A stretch of DNA of 64,000 bases, taken from Arthrobacter stackebrandtii. GTDB taxonomy: Bacteria; Actinomycetota; Actinomycetes; Actinomycetales; Micrococcaceae. Both the position numbers and the translations under genes were made by a program. Below, piece by piece: positions 44,365-53,180 of this stretch. The stretch is from the NCBI RefSeq assembly GCF_017876675.1, contig NZ_JAGIOI010000001.1:372001-436000 (forward strand), in the 5' to 3' direction. The notes under the pieces are model-generated. The model did no database searches. It was not told the DNA's origin and saw nothing but the letters and a program-made list of their open reading frames with translations. The first letter of the stretch is position 1, and each line of letters starts with the position of its first letter.

Positions 44365-45564
44365 ATGGCAAAGGTGCAGGCCGCGGTGGTTGGCGGGGGA
44401 ATTGTGGGCGTGGCGGTGGCACGGGAGCTGCTGGCGTCCGGCACGGCCGCGGCCGTCACGTTGTTTGAGAAGGAGCCGCAGCTGGCCGCCCACCAGACGG
44501 GGCACAACAGTGGCGTGGTCCACGCGGGACTGTACTACGAGCCCGGCGGACTGAAGGCGGCGCTGTGCCGGCGCGGGGTGGGCCTGCTGCAGGAACTGGC
44601 CGCCCGCCGCAACGTCCCATATGAGGAATGCGGCAAGGTGGTGGTGGCCCGGAACGGGGCCGAGCTGGCGCGGCTGAAGGTCATTCATGCCAGGGCGCTG
44701 GCCAACGGTGTGCCGGACGTGCGCATGGTGGACGCCGCGGAGCTGGCCCGGATCGAGCCGCACGCCCGCGGCATCGCGGCGCTGCACTCCCCCACCACCG
44801 CCATCACCGACTACGCAGCCGCCACCCGGGCCCTTGCCGAGGACTTCATCGATGCGGGCGGGGAGCTGGTGCTGGGGCAGGAGGTCGCCGGGATGCAGGA
44901 GCGGGGCACGCAGGTCCTGGTGGAGGCCGGGCCGCGCTCCGCCGCCTTTGACCTGGTGGTCAACTGTGCGGGGCTGCAGTCGGACCGGCTGGCAAAGGCC
45001 TCCGGCGACGCCGACACCCCGCGCATCGTGCCGTTCTTTGGCGCCTACCTCCTGCTCAGGCCGGACCGGAGGCGGCTGGTCAACGGCCTCATCTACCCGG
45101 TGCCGGACCCGCGCTACCCGTTTCTGGGCGTGCACCTGACCAAGCGGATCGACGGCGAGGTCATGGTGGGCCCGAACGCGTTCCTGGCCGGCGGGCGCGA
45201 GGCGTACGGCGCGCTGCAGCTGGTTCCCCGCGACCTGGCCGAGGTGGCCGGCTTTGCCGGATTCTGGCGCTTTGCCGCAGGCAACATCCCCGCAGCGGTC
45301 CGGGAAGGGCGGACCGTGCTGAGCCGGCGGGCGTTCGTCCACGCGGCACGGGCGTACGTGCCCGAGCTGGCCGTGGCGGACGTGGTGCCGGGCCGGCGCG
45401 GCATTCGGGCCCAGGCCATGAACGCCGACGGATCGCTCGTGGACGACTTTGCCATCACCGGCAGCCGGCGCATCCTGCAGGTGCGCAATGCGCCGTCGCC
45501 CGGGGCCACGTCCTCCATGGCCATCGCCGAGCACATTGTGGCACTGGCGGGCGGCCGGGCATGA
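44365..45564 (+). CDS. lhgO: L-2-hydroxyglutarate oxidase (LhgO)
   Basis: A 399-residue FAD-dependent oxidase of the DAO family. The FAD motif is VVGGGIVGVAVARELLASG near the N terminus, followed by the sequence QTGHNSGVVHAGLYYEPGGL (the E. coli LhgO/YgaF signature); VNCAGLQSDRLA and RKRID-like VGPNAFLAGGRE are in the middle, and the C terminus has GIRAQAMNADGSLVDDF with the FAD contacts. It oxidises L-2-hydroxyglutarate to 2-oxoglutarate, a repair reaction. I favour the ATG at 44365 over the GTG at 44359; no strong ribosome site is seen. The gene ends overlapping efeO by four bases, so they may be co-transcribed. Confidence 0.92.
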   Translation: MAKVQAAVVGGGIVGVAVARELLASGTAAAVTLFEKEPQLAAHQTGHNSGVVHAGLYYEPGGLKAALCRRGVGLLQELAARRNVPYEECGKVVVARNGAELARLKVIHARALANGVPDVRMVDAAELARIEPHARGIAALHSPTTAITDYAAATRALAEDFIDAGGELVLGQEVAGMQERGTQVLVEAGPRSAAFDLVVNCAGLQSDRLAKASGDADTPRIVPFFGAYLLLRPDRRRLVNGLIYPVPDPRYPFLGVHLTKRIDGEVMVGPNAFLAGGREAYGALQLVPRDLAEVAGFAGFWRFAAGNIPAAVREGRTVLSRRAFVHAARAYVPELAVADVVPGRRGIRAQAMNADGSLVDDFAITGSRRILQVRNAPSPGATSSMAIAEHIVALAGGRA

Positions 45565-46787
45565 CGGCCGAAGGGAAGGCTGCTGCCCCGGAGCGGGGAA
45601 GGCTGCGGCGGGAATGGGCGCTGACGGCCCTAGCCTGCACGGCGTCCGCCACCCTGCTGGCCGCGGTGGTGGCCGGCATCCCGCAAAGCCAGCCGTCCGC
45701 CGTCGGACAGGCCGGCGTGGCCACCGTGACCGTGACCGACACCGCCTGCGGCGCCCAGCTGCCGCAGCAGCCCACGGGCCTGCGCAGCTTCGTGGTGGAA
45801 AACAGCGGCTCCGCACCCCAGGAGGTGTACCTGGTGGCGATGCCCGCGGTGGGCTCCGTGGTGCGCACGATCGTTCTGGGGCCGGGGACGTCCGTGCCGC
45901 TGTCGGCCGTCCTGGGGCCGGGGCAGTACGCGTTCCAGTGCCTGCTGGGCGGGCAGGAGCAGGGGCGCTCGCCGGAGTTCACCGTGGCGGGGCCGGTGCC
46001 GGAGGGCGCCAACCCGGGCATCGCCGAGACCTTTACGGGGGAACTGCAGAAGGCCGACAACCTCTACCTGAAGTACGTGGACCATGTGCTGGAGCAGCTG
46101 GACGCGGACCTGGGCACGCTGTCGGCCTCGCTGGCCTCAGGCGACCGGGGGCGGGCGCAGTCGGACTGGCTCACGGCCCGCCGGGAATGGTCGCTGCTGG
46201 GTGCGGCCTACGGCAGCTTCGGCGACCTGGGCGAGAGCATCGCCGGAAGCCCGGACGCCTCCCTCGGGGCGGCCGACCCCAACTTCAAGGGCCTGCTGCG
46301 GATTGAGCACGGGCTGTGGCACGGCGAAAGCCCGGAATCGCTGGTGCCGCTGGCGGACGCGGCCAGGGCGGACGTGGCCGCGCTGTCGGCGCAGGCGCCG
46401 ACGCTGGTGGTGCAGAAGGGCTCGCTGCCGCTGCGCGCCCACGAGATCCTTGAGGACACGCTGCGCGACCAGCTCTCCGGCCAGGCCGACCAGGGCGCGG
46501 GCATGGCGCTGGCCATCACGGCCTCCGACGTGTCGGTCACCCGGACAGTGGTCACCGACCTCGCCGCCAGCCTGGATTCGAGGCGCCCCGGGTTCACCGA
46601 CGAGGTGGCGGCCGGCTTGGACGCCATTGACGCCGCCCTGGCACCCCTGCACGACGGCGACTCCTGGACCCGGCTGCAGGACGCCTCCCCGGCGCAGCGG
46701 CGGCAGGTCAACGCCGCCGTGTCCGCCGCCCTGGAGGTCCTGGCCGACATCCCCCAGCTGCTGATCCTGCCGCAGGGCAGCGAATAA
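45561..46787 (+). CDS. efeO: Iron uptake system component EfeO
   Basis: A 408-residue exported protein. An N-terminal hydrophobic segment (residues 18-45) serves as signal or anchor; it has no lipobox. The first part is a cupredoxin-like domain (about 50-140) and the second the M75/imelysin helical domain (150-400) with the HEILEDTLRDQ motif (the metal-binding HxxE) and LRIEHGLWHGESP. In the EfeUOB system EfeO binds ferrous or ferric iron for the permease EfeU. Here efeO follows lhgO and precedes efeB, but no efeU is present, so the permease must lie elsewhere or be absent. Confidence 0.92.
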   Translation: MTAEGKAAAPERGRLRREWALTALACTASATLLAAVVAGIPQSQPSAVGQAGVATVTVTDTACGAQLPQQPTGLRSFVVENSGSAPQEVYLVAMPAVGSVVRTIVLGPGTSVPLSAVLGPGQYAFQCLLGGQEQGRSPEFTVAGPVPEGANPGIAETFTGELQKADNLYLKYVDHVLEQLDADLGTLSASLASGDRGRAQSDWLTARREWSLLGAAYGSFGDLGESIAGSPDASLGAADPNFKGLLRIEHGLWHGESPESLVPLADAARADVAALSAQAPTLVVQKGSLPLRAHEILEDTLRDQLSGQADQGAGMALAITASDVSVTRTVVTDLAASLDSRRPGFTDEVAAGLDAIDAALAPLHDGDSWTRLQDASPAQRRQVNAAVSAALEVLADIPQLLILPQGSE

Positions 46788-46803
46788 ACCTCAAGGACGT
46801 GAC

Positions 46804-48120
46804 ATGAACAAGGACGGCAACGACACCGGCACTGGCACCGAAGGCGCGGGCGGCAGCTGCCCCTTCCCGGGGGCAGGCGGGGTGGGGCGGCGGCAGTTCC
46901 TGCGCCGTTCGCTGCTGCGCGGTGCCGTGGCGTCCGGAGCGGCCGTGGCCGCCGGGGCTGCGCTTTCAGGGGCCTCTGCGGCCCAGTCCGGGGAGGCGCC
47001 CGCGGCTGTGGCCGGCCCGGCGGAATCCTATCCCTTTGAAGGGCCGAACCAGGCGGGCATCTACCGCCCGGCCGCCCCGCAGGCGGCCTCCTGCTTTGCC
47101 GTGTTCGCCCTGACGGCGCAGGACGCCGGGGAGCTGAAGCAGCTGATGCGCACGCTCACCGCACGCATCCGCTTCCTGACCACCGGAGGGGTGCCGGCGC
47201 CCGCGGGTTCCGGCAGGCCGCCGTCGGACTCCGAGGTGCTGGGGCCGGTGGTGCCCCCGGACGGGCTCACCGTGACCGTGGGACTGGCGGCAGGGGCGTT
47301 TGACGGCCGCTTTGGGCTGGCCGGGAAGAAGCCGGAGGGGCTGACGGAGATGCGGGTCTTTCCCGCCGACGTGCCCGAGGCGAAGTGGATGGGCGGCGAG
47401 CTTCTCCTGCAGGTGTGTGCCAATTCCCAGGACACCGTCCACCACGCGCTGCGGGACCTGACGCGGCACACGCGGGCCTGGATCCAGCCGCAGTGGCAGG
47501 TCAACGGCTTTGTTTCGCCGCCGCGGCCATCCGGCACGCCGCGGAACCTGTTCGGCTACAAGGACGGCACGGCCAATCCGGCGGAGCAGGACGGGCTGGT
47601 GTGGATCGGGCCGGGGTCCGGGCAGCCGGACTGGGCCGTGGGCGGGACCTTTGTGGTGGTGCGCATCATCAAGATGCTCGTGGAGTTCTGGGACCGGGTG
47701 TCGCTGGCGGAACAGGACACCATGATCGGGCGGCGCCGGGACAGCGGGGCGCCGCTGGACGGCACGGTTGAGGCGGACGTGCCGCGCTACTCGGACGACA
47801 CCATGGGTGCCGTGACACCGTTGAGCGCCCACATCCGCCTGGCAAACCCGCGCACGGACGAGACCGACGGTTCCCGCTTCCTGCGACGCGGCTACAACTA
47901 TGTGCTGGGTGCCGACGCCAACGGCAACCAGGATGTGGGGCTGGTTTTCGCCTGCTACCAGGCCAACATCCAGAAACAGTTTGAGACCGTCCAGGAGCGC
48001 CTGGCGGATGAGCCCATGACCGACTACATCCAGGCGGTGGGCGGTCAATACTTCATTGCCCTGCCGGGTGTGGCCGGTGCCGGCGGGTACTTGGGCCAGA
48101 CCCTCATCGAGGGCGCGTAG
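46804..48120 (+). CDS. efeB: DyP-type haem peroxidase EfeB
   Basis: A 438-residue Tat-exported haem peroxidase. The signal is GRRQFLRRSLLRGAVASGAA with the twin Arg, a hydrophobic run and an ASA-type site near 58. The mature part is the DyP fold: GYKDGTANP with the distal Asp of GxxDG, AHIRLANPR with the proximal His, and DETDGSRFLRRGYNYVLG with the distal Arg. EfeB uses peroxide in iron uptake from haem or from ferrous iron, supplying EfeO. It lies 16 bases after efeO and AAGGA is present before its ATG, so they form an operon. Confidence 0.95.
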   Translation: MNKDGNDTGTGTEGAGGSCPFPGAGGVGRRQFLRRSLLRGAVASGAAVAAGAALSGASAAQSGEAPAAVAGPAESYPFEGPNQAGIYRPAAPQAASCFAVFALTAQDAGELKQLMRTLTARIRFLTTGGVPAPAGSGRPPSDSEVLGPVVPPDGLTVTVGLAAGAFDGRFGLAGKKPEGLTEMRVFPADVPEAKWMGGELLLQVCANSQDTVHHALRDLTRHTRAWIQPQWQVNGFVSPPRPSGTPRNLFGYKDGTANPAEQDGLVWIGPGSGQPDWAVGGTFVVVRIIKMLVEFWDRVSLAEQDTMIGRRRDSGAPLDGTVEADVPRYSDDTMGAVTPLSAHIRLANPRTDETDGSRFLRRGYNYVLGADANGNQDVGLVFACYQANIQKQFETVQERLADEPMTDYIQAVGGQYFIALPGVAGAGGYLGQTLIEGA

Positions 48121-48392
48121 CCCGGGGCGCAAAGGCCCCTGATCCCAAGTAGTTTCGCGTGTCCCGGCCAAGTACTGGGGGCGGAAATCAAGTACAGGCC
48201 ACGCTAGTGAGCGCTGTGCACCCAAGCCTAAAGTCAGCTACGGCTGCTCTTCTTTTTGCCTGCGGCAAGGCGCCCCGAGAACGTTTCGGAGCCCTGTCCT
48301 GGAAGCCGGAAGAGCGGGGTCGTCAGGGTCTCGACGGGCAGGTTGTTGTGTCGATTCCTTGATCCGTTGCAGGACTGACGCAGGGGCAATCG

Positions 48393-51300
48393 ATGTTCAA
48401 GAATATTCAGTTCCGCGGGCCGGCACTGGTCCGCTTGGCAACCCTGCCCGTCGCCGCGGCGATGGTGTTTTCCTTCCTGACGGCGAGCATGGCCCCCGGA
48501 CCAGCGGTGGAGACCGCCCAGGGCGCGGCCGCCGACCCGTGCGCCGTGCCCGTCACCAATGCCGTGGCGTGTGAAAACTCCAAGCCCGGCTCCAGCCCGC
48601 TGGACTGGTACGTGCCCGGGACGGGCGACCCCGACATCCAGGGCTTCGGCACCTCCATGAGCATCAACGCCGGGGAATCCATCTCCTTCAAGGTCAAGAC
48701 GGCGGCCACCAAGTACCACGTGAACATCTTCCGGCTCGGCTACTACCAGGGCCTTGGCGCCCGGCAGATGCAGGGCGACATCCTTCCCTCCGCCACCCTC
48801 CCGCAGTCCCAGCCGGCCTGCGCGCAGTTCCCCGCAACCGGGCTCATCGACTGTGGCAACTGGGCGGTCTCGGCCAGCTGGGCCGCACCCGCGGACGCCG
48901 TGTCAGGGCTGTACATTGCGGTGCTGACCCGGGACGACATCGCACCGACCTCCGCCCACAGCGGCGTCAGCCAGATCCCATTTGTGCTCCGCAACGACGG
49001 CAGCACTACCGACATGGTTGTCCAGACCTCCGACCCGACCTGGCAGGCGTACAACTCCTACGGCGGCAACAGCCTGTACGGCTGCACCGTGGCCTGCCCG
49101 CCGGGCAACCCGCTGGCATACAAGGCAGCCTTCAAGGTCTCCTACAACCGCCCGTTCTTCTACACCAACATCAACGACCCCAACTGGTACCAGAGCTCCG
49201 AGTACCCCATGATCTTCTTCCTGGAGCAGAACGGCTACGACGTCAGCTACATCAGCGGCCTGGACACGGCCACCCGGCCGGCGCAACTGCTGAACCACAA
49301 CGTGTTCATGTCCTCCGGCCATGACGAATACTGGTCCGGGGCGCAGCGCAGCAACGTGGAGGCCGCCCGCGACGCCGGCGTGAACCTGGCCTTCTTCACC
49401 GGCAACGAGATCTTCTGGCGGACCCGGTGGGAGCCCAGCCAGGCCGGCCCCGCCACCGCCAACCGCACCCTGGTGTCCTACAAGGACACCCACTTCAACG
49501 CACCCACCGACCCCGTGGAATGGACGGGGACCTGGCGCGACCCGCGCTACGGCACGGCCACCGGCGGCGGGAACCCGGAGAACGCCCTGACGGGCCAGAT
49601 CTTCCTGGTCAACTCCGGCTCCACGGATATCACCGTCCCGGCCGCCTACGCCAAGATGCGGCTATGGCGGAACACGGCCGCGGCCAGCCTCACCGGCTCC
49701 CAGGTGCTGACGCTGGGCGCCGGGCTGGACACGCTGGGCTATGAGTGGGACGTTGACGCCGACGACGGCTTCCGCCCCGCCGGGCTCATCCGCATGTCCT
49801 CCACCACGTACAACGCCCCCGAGGTGTTCACCGACTACGGCTCCACCGTGGCACCTGCCACCGCCACCCACAACCTCACCCTGTACAAGGCGCCCAGCGG
49901 GGCCCTCGTGTTCGGCTCCGGCACCGTCCAGTGGTCCTGGGGGCTGTCCGTGGCAGGCACCGTCCAGTGGGCGTGGGGCCTGTCCGACGGCCGGCCCAAC
50001 ACCGATCCGAACATGCAGCAGGCCACCATGAACCTTCTGGCCGACATGAACGCCCAGCCGGCCACACCCATGGCCGGGCTGGTGCCTGCGAGCGCCTCGG
50101 CCGACACGACGGCCCCCGCCAGCACCATCACTGCACCGGCGGCCGGCACCACGGTGGCCGACGGCACCACAATGACCATCACCGGAACCGCAAGCGACAC
50201 GGGCGGGGTGGTGGCCGGCGTCGAGGTTTCCACAGACAACGGCGCAACATGGCATCCTGCCGTGGGGACCGCCTCGTGGAGCTACACGTGGGTGGCGCAC
50301 GGCACGCCCGCACAAACCATCCGCTCGCGCGCCACGGACGACAGCGGGAACATTGAGGCCAGCGGCCCGGCCAGGGTGGTGGGCACCACGTGCCCGTGCT
50401 CCGTCTTCGGCACCGCAGCCCCGGCCGTTGCCGATTCCGGCGACACGAACGCGGGAGAGTTTGGCGTAAAGTTCACCGCCGACACCACCGGGACCATCAA
50501 GGGGCTGCGCTTCTACAAGGCCGCAGCCAACAAGGGCACCCATGTGGGCAGCCTGTGGGGCCTTGACGGCACGCTGCTGGCCCGCGGCACGTTCACGAAC
50601 GAGACGGCCAGCGGCTGGCAGACCATGACGTTTGCCACGCCGGTGCCGGTCACGGCGAACACCGTGTACGTGGCCTCCTACTATGCGCCGCAGGGCCACT
50701 ACTCGGAAACCACCGGGTACATGTACAACAACCCCTCGCCCATGCCGCTGGGATCCAGCACCGTGGACGCCGGCCACCTGCACCTGCTGCGCAGCGTGCC
50801 CGGGACCGCCAACGGCATCTACACCTATGCCGGCGCACCCACGTTCCCGGACAAGTCCTTCAGCGGGGAGAACTACTGGGTTGACGTGAACTTCCTGCCC
50901 GACGCCGCCGGCGCCCCGGCCGTGATGGTCAAGACGCCGGCCAACGGGGCCACCGGGCAGGCCCGGGCCGTTGCACCGTCCGCAACGTTCAACCAGGCCG
51001 CGGTCCCGGCCAGCATCAGCTTCACGCTGGCAGGCCCCGGCGGGACGTCCGTGGCCGGTGCCACGAGCTATGCCGCCGGCACCAACACCGCCACGTTCAC
51101 GCCGTCGGCCCCGCTGGCGTACGGCACCACGTACACGGCCACAGTCTCCGGTGCGGCCAATGCGGCCGGGCAGGCCATGGCCGCACCCGTGACGTGGAGC
51201 TTCACCACCCTGCCCGCGCCCGTGCCGCCCACGGTCACCTCCACCAGCCCCACCGCCGGGGCCACCGGTGTGGGGATTGCCGTGAAGCCCACGGCGACCT

Positions 51301-53138
51301 TTGACCAGGACGTGACGGCGGCGTCGATCACGTTCACCTTGAAGGACTCCGCCGGCACGGCCGTGCCCGCCACCGCCGCCTATGCCTCCGCCAACCGCAC
51401 CGTGACCCTGACCCCGGGCCAGCCGCTGGCCTACGGCAAGCAGTACACGGCCACGGTCTCCGGCGCCACCACTGCGGCCGGGCTGCCGCTTGCGGCACCG
51501 AGCACCTGGTCGTTCACCACCACGCCGCCGCCACCGCCGCCAACCGTGGCCTCGGCCACCCCGGCGGACGGCACCGCAAACGCCGCCCTCAGCACGGCCC
51601 CCAAGGCCGTGTTCAGCACCGACGTGGCGCCCGCCTCGATCGTGATGACGGTCAAGGACGCCTCCGGGGCCGCCGTTGCCGGGGCCGTGGCCTACGACGC
51701 CGCCGCCAAGGCCGCGACGTTCACCCCGACCGCCCTTCTGGCGTTTGGCACCAGCTTCACCGCCACTGTCAGCGCCGCCACGAGCACTGCCGGGCAGGGC
51801 CTTGCGGCACCGTTCTCCTGGACGTTCACCACCGTGGCGGCACCCATCTGCCCGTGCACCGTGTTCTCCGGCTCCGACGCGCCCGCGACCGGGTCCGAAC
51901 CGGACACGGACAAGGTGCAGCTGGGCATGAAGTTCCGGTCCGACCTGCCCGGCTACATCACCGGCATCCGCTTCTACAAGGGCTCTGCCAACACGGGCAC
52001 GCACACCGGCTACCTGTGGAGCCGCACCGGCACCCTGCTCTCCTCCGTGACGTTCGCCAATGAGACTGCGAGCGGCTGGCAGCAGGCCGACCTGGCATCA
52101 CCGGTGGCCATCACCCCCAACACCACCTACGTGGTGTCGTACCTGGCACCCAACGGCGGGTACTCCGCCACCAGCGGCGGCCTGGCAGCCGCCAAGGTCA
52201 ACGCGCCCCTGACCGGTCTCGCCAGCGGCCTTGACGGGCTCAACGGCGTGTTCCGCTACGGCGACTCGAACTTCCCCACGGACAGCTTCCAGAACACCAA
52301 CTACTGGGTGGACGCCGTGTTCAGCCCCACCGCCACCCCGGCTCCCAAGGTCTCGGCCACGACGCCGGCGGCCAACGCCTCCGGGGTGGTGCCCTCCGTG
52401 GCGCCGCGCGCCACATTCAACTGGGCCGTTGACCCGGCCACCGTGTCCTTCACCCTCAAGGACCCGGCCGGCACGGCGGTGCCCGGCACCCTGTCCTACG
52501 ACTCCGTAGCCAACGCCTCCACCTTCACCCCCGGCCAGCAGCTGGCCTATGCGACGGCGTACACCGCCACCGTGTCCGGGGCGAAGAACCAGGCGGGAGG
52601 GACGATGGCTGCCCCCTACAGCTGGACCTTCACCACGATGGCCGCACCGGCCTGCCCGTGCAGCGTCTTCCCCGTCGCGGCAACACCTGGCACCACCAGC
52701 GCGAACGACCCGGACGCCGTCCAGCTCGGCATGAGGTTCCGCTCCGATGTGGGCGGCACCGTGACCGGCGTGAAGTTCTACAAGGGGGCGGGAAACACCG
52801 GCACGCACACCGGCTACCTGTGGTCCGGCACCGGGTCCCTGCTGGGCACGGTGACGTTCACCAATGAGACTGCCAGCGGCTGGCAGAGCGCCCAGTTCAC
52901 CACGCCCATCCCGATCGCCGCCAACACGGCCTACATCGTGTCCTACTTCGCCCCGAACGGGCACTACGCCGCCGATTCCGGCGGGTTCACCGGCGCTGTG
53001 GACAAGGCGCCGCTGCACGCACCGGCATCGACGTCCACGGCCGGCAACGGCGTCTACCGCTACGGCGACTCCACGTTCCCCACGGCCAGCTTCCAGTCCT
53101 CCAACTACTGGGTCGACGTCATCTTCACGACCCCCTAG
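48393..53138 (+). CDS. Large secreted multidomain protein with DUF4082 repeats
   Basis: A 1581-residue exported protein. After a hydrophobic signal (15-45) comes a domain of about 460 residues related to the N,N-dimethylformamidase large subunit (YHVNIFRLGYYQGLGARQMQ, FMSSGHDEYWSGAQRSNVEA, FFTGNEIFWRTRWE). Then come a Bacterial Ig-like domain (550-640), DUF4082 at about 670-820 (GLRFYKAAANKGTHVGSLWG, SGENYWVDVNF), three Ig-like Big_5 domains (about 850-1130, ending WSFTTLP-type), DUF4082 (1150-1300), another Ig-like domain and a third DUF4082 (1420-1580). AGGGG precedes the ATG. It opens the second polysaccharide locus; proteins of this make-up often occur beside exopolysaccharide genes, so a role in binding or processing the polymer is likely but unproven. 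Confidence 0.8.
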   Translation: MFKNIQFRGPALVRLATLPVAAAMVFSFLTASMAPGPAVETAQGAAADPCAVPVTNAVACENSKPGSSPLDWYVPGTGDPDIQGFGTSMSINAGESISFKVKTAATKYHVNIFRLGYYQGLGARQMQGDILPSATLPQSQPACAQFPATGLIDCGNWAVSASWAAPADAVSGLYIAVLTRDDIAPTSAHSGVSQIPFVLRNDGSTTDMVVQTSDPTWQAYNSYGGNSLYGCTVACPPGNPLAYKAAFKVSYNRPFFYTNINDPNWYQSSEYPMIFFLEQNGYDVSYISGLDTATRPAQLLNHNVFMSSGHDEYWSGAQRSNVEAARDAGVNLAFFTGNEIFWRTRWEPSQAGPATANRTLVSYKDTHFNAPTDPVEWTGTWRDPRYGTATGGGNPENALTGQIFLVNSGSTDITVPAAYAKMRLWRNTAAASLTGSQVLTLGAGLDTLGYEWDVDADDGFRPAGLIRMSSTTYNAPEVFTDYGSTVAPATATHNLTLYKAPSGALVFGSGTVQWSWGLSVAGTVQWAWGLSDGRPNTDPNMQQATMNLLADMNAQPATPMAGLVPASASADTTAPASTITAPAAGTTVADGTTMTITGTASDTGGVVAGVEVSTDNGATWHPAVGTASWSYTWVAHGTPAQTIRSRATDDSGNIEASGPARVVGTTCPCSVFGTAAPAVADSGDTNAGEFGVKFTADTTGTIKGLRFYKAAANKGTHVGSLWGLDGTLLARGTFTNETASGWQTMTFATPVPVTANTVYVASYYAPQGHYSETTGYMYNNPSPMPLGSSTVDAGHLHLLRSVPGTANGIYTYAGAPTFPDKSFSGENYWVDVNFLPDAAGAPAVMVKTPANGATGQARAVAPSATFNQAAVPASISFTLAGPGGTSVAGATSYAAGTNTATFTPSAPLAYGTTYTATVSGAANAAGQAMAAPVTWSFTTLPAPVPPTVTSTSPTAGATGVGIAVKPTATFDQDVTAASITFTLKDSAGTAVPATAAYASANRTVTLTPGQPLAYGKQYTATVSGATTAAGLPLAAPSTWSFTTTPPPPPPTVASATPADGTANAALSTAPKAVFSTDVAPASIVMTVKDASGAAVAGAVAYDAAAKAATFTPTALLAFGTSFTATVSAATSTAGQGLAAPFSWTFTTVAAPICPCTVFSGSDAPATGSEPDTDKVQLGMKFRSDLPGYITGIRFYKGSANTGTHTGYLWSRTGTLLSSVTFANETASGWQQADLASPVAITPNTTYVVSYLAPNGGYSATSGGLAAAKVNAPLTGLASGLDGLNGVFRYGDSNFPTDSFQNTNYWVDAVFSPTATPAPKVSATTPAANASGVVPSVAPRATFNWAVDPATVSFTLKDPAGTAVPGTLSYDSVANASTFTPGQQLAYATAYTATVSGAKNQAGGTMAAPYSWTFTTMAAPACPCSVFPVAATPGTTSANDPDAVQLGMRFRSDVGGTVTGVKFYKGAGNTGTHTGYLWSGTGSLLGTVTFTNETASGWQSAQFTTPIPIAANTAYIVSYFAPNGHYAADSGGFTGAVDKAPLHAPASTSTAGNGVYRYGDSTFPTASFQSSNYWVDVIFTTP

Positions 53139-53180
53139 GCCCCCATGCACGCAATCCACGACTCGAAGGAGACCATCACC

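Noticed and set aside
49662-52004. 780-codon minus-strand open frame
   Set aside because: Antisense to the secreted repeat protein; low-complexity Gly/Arg composition, no recognisable domain.
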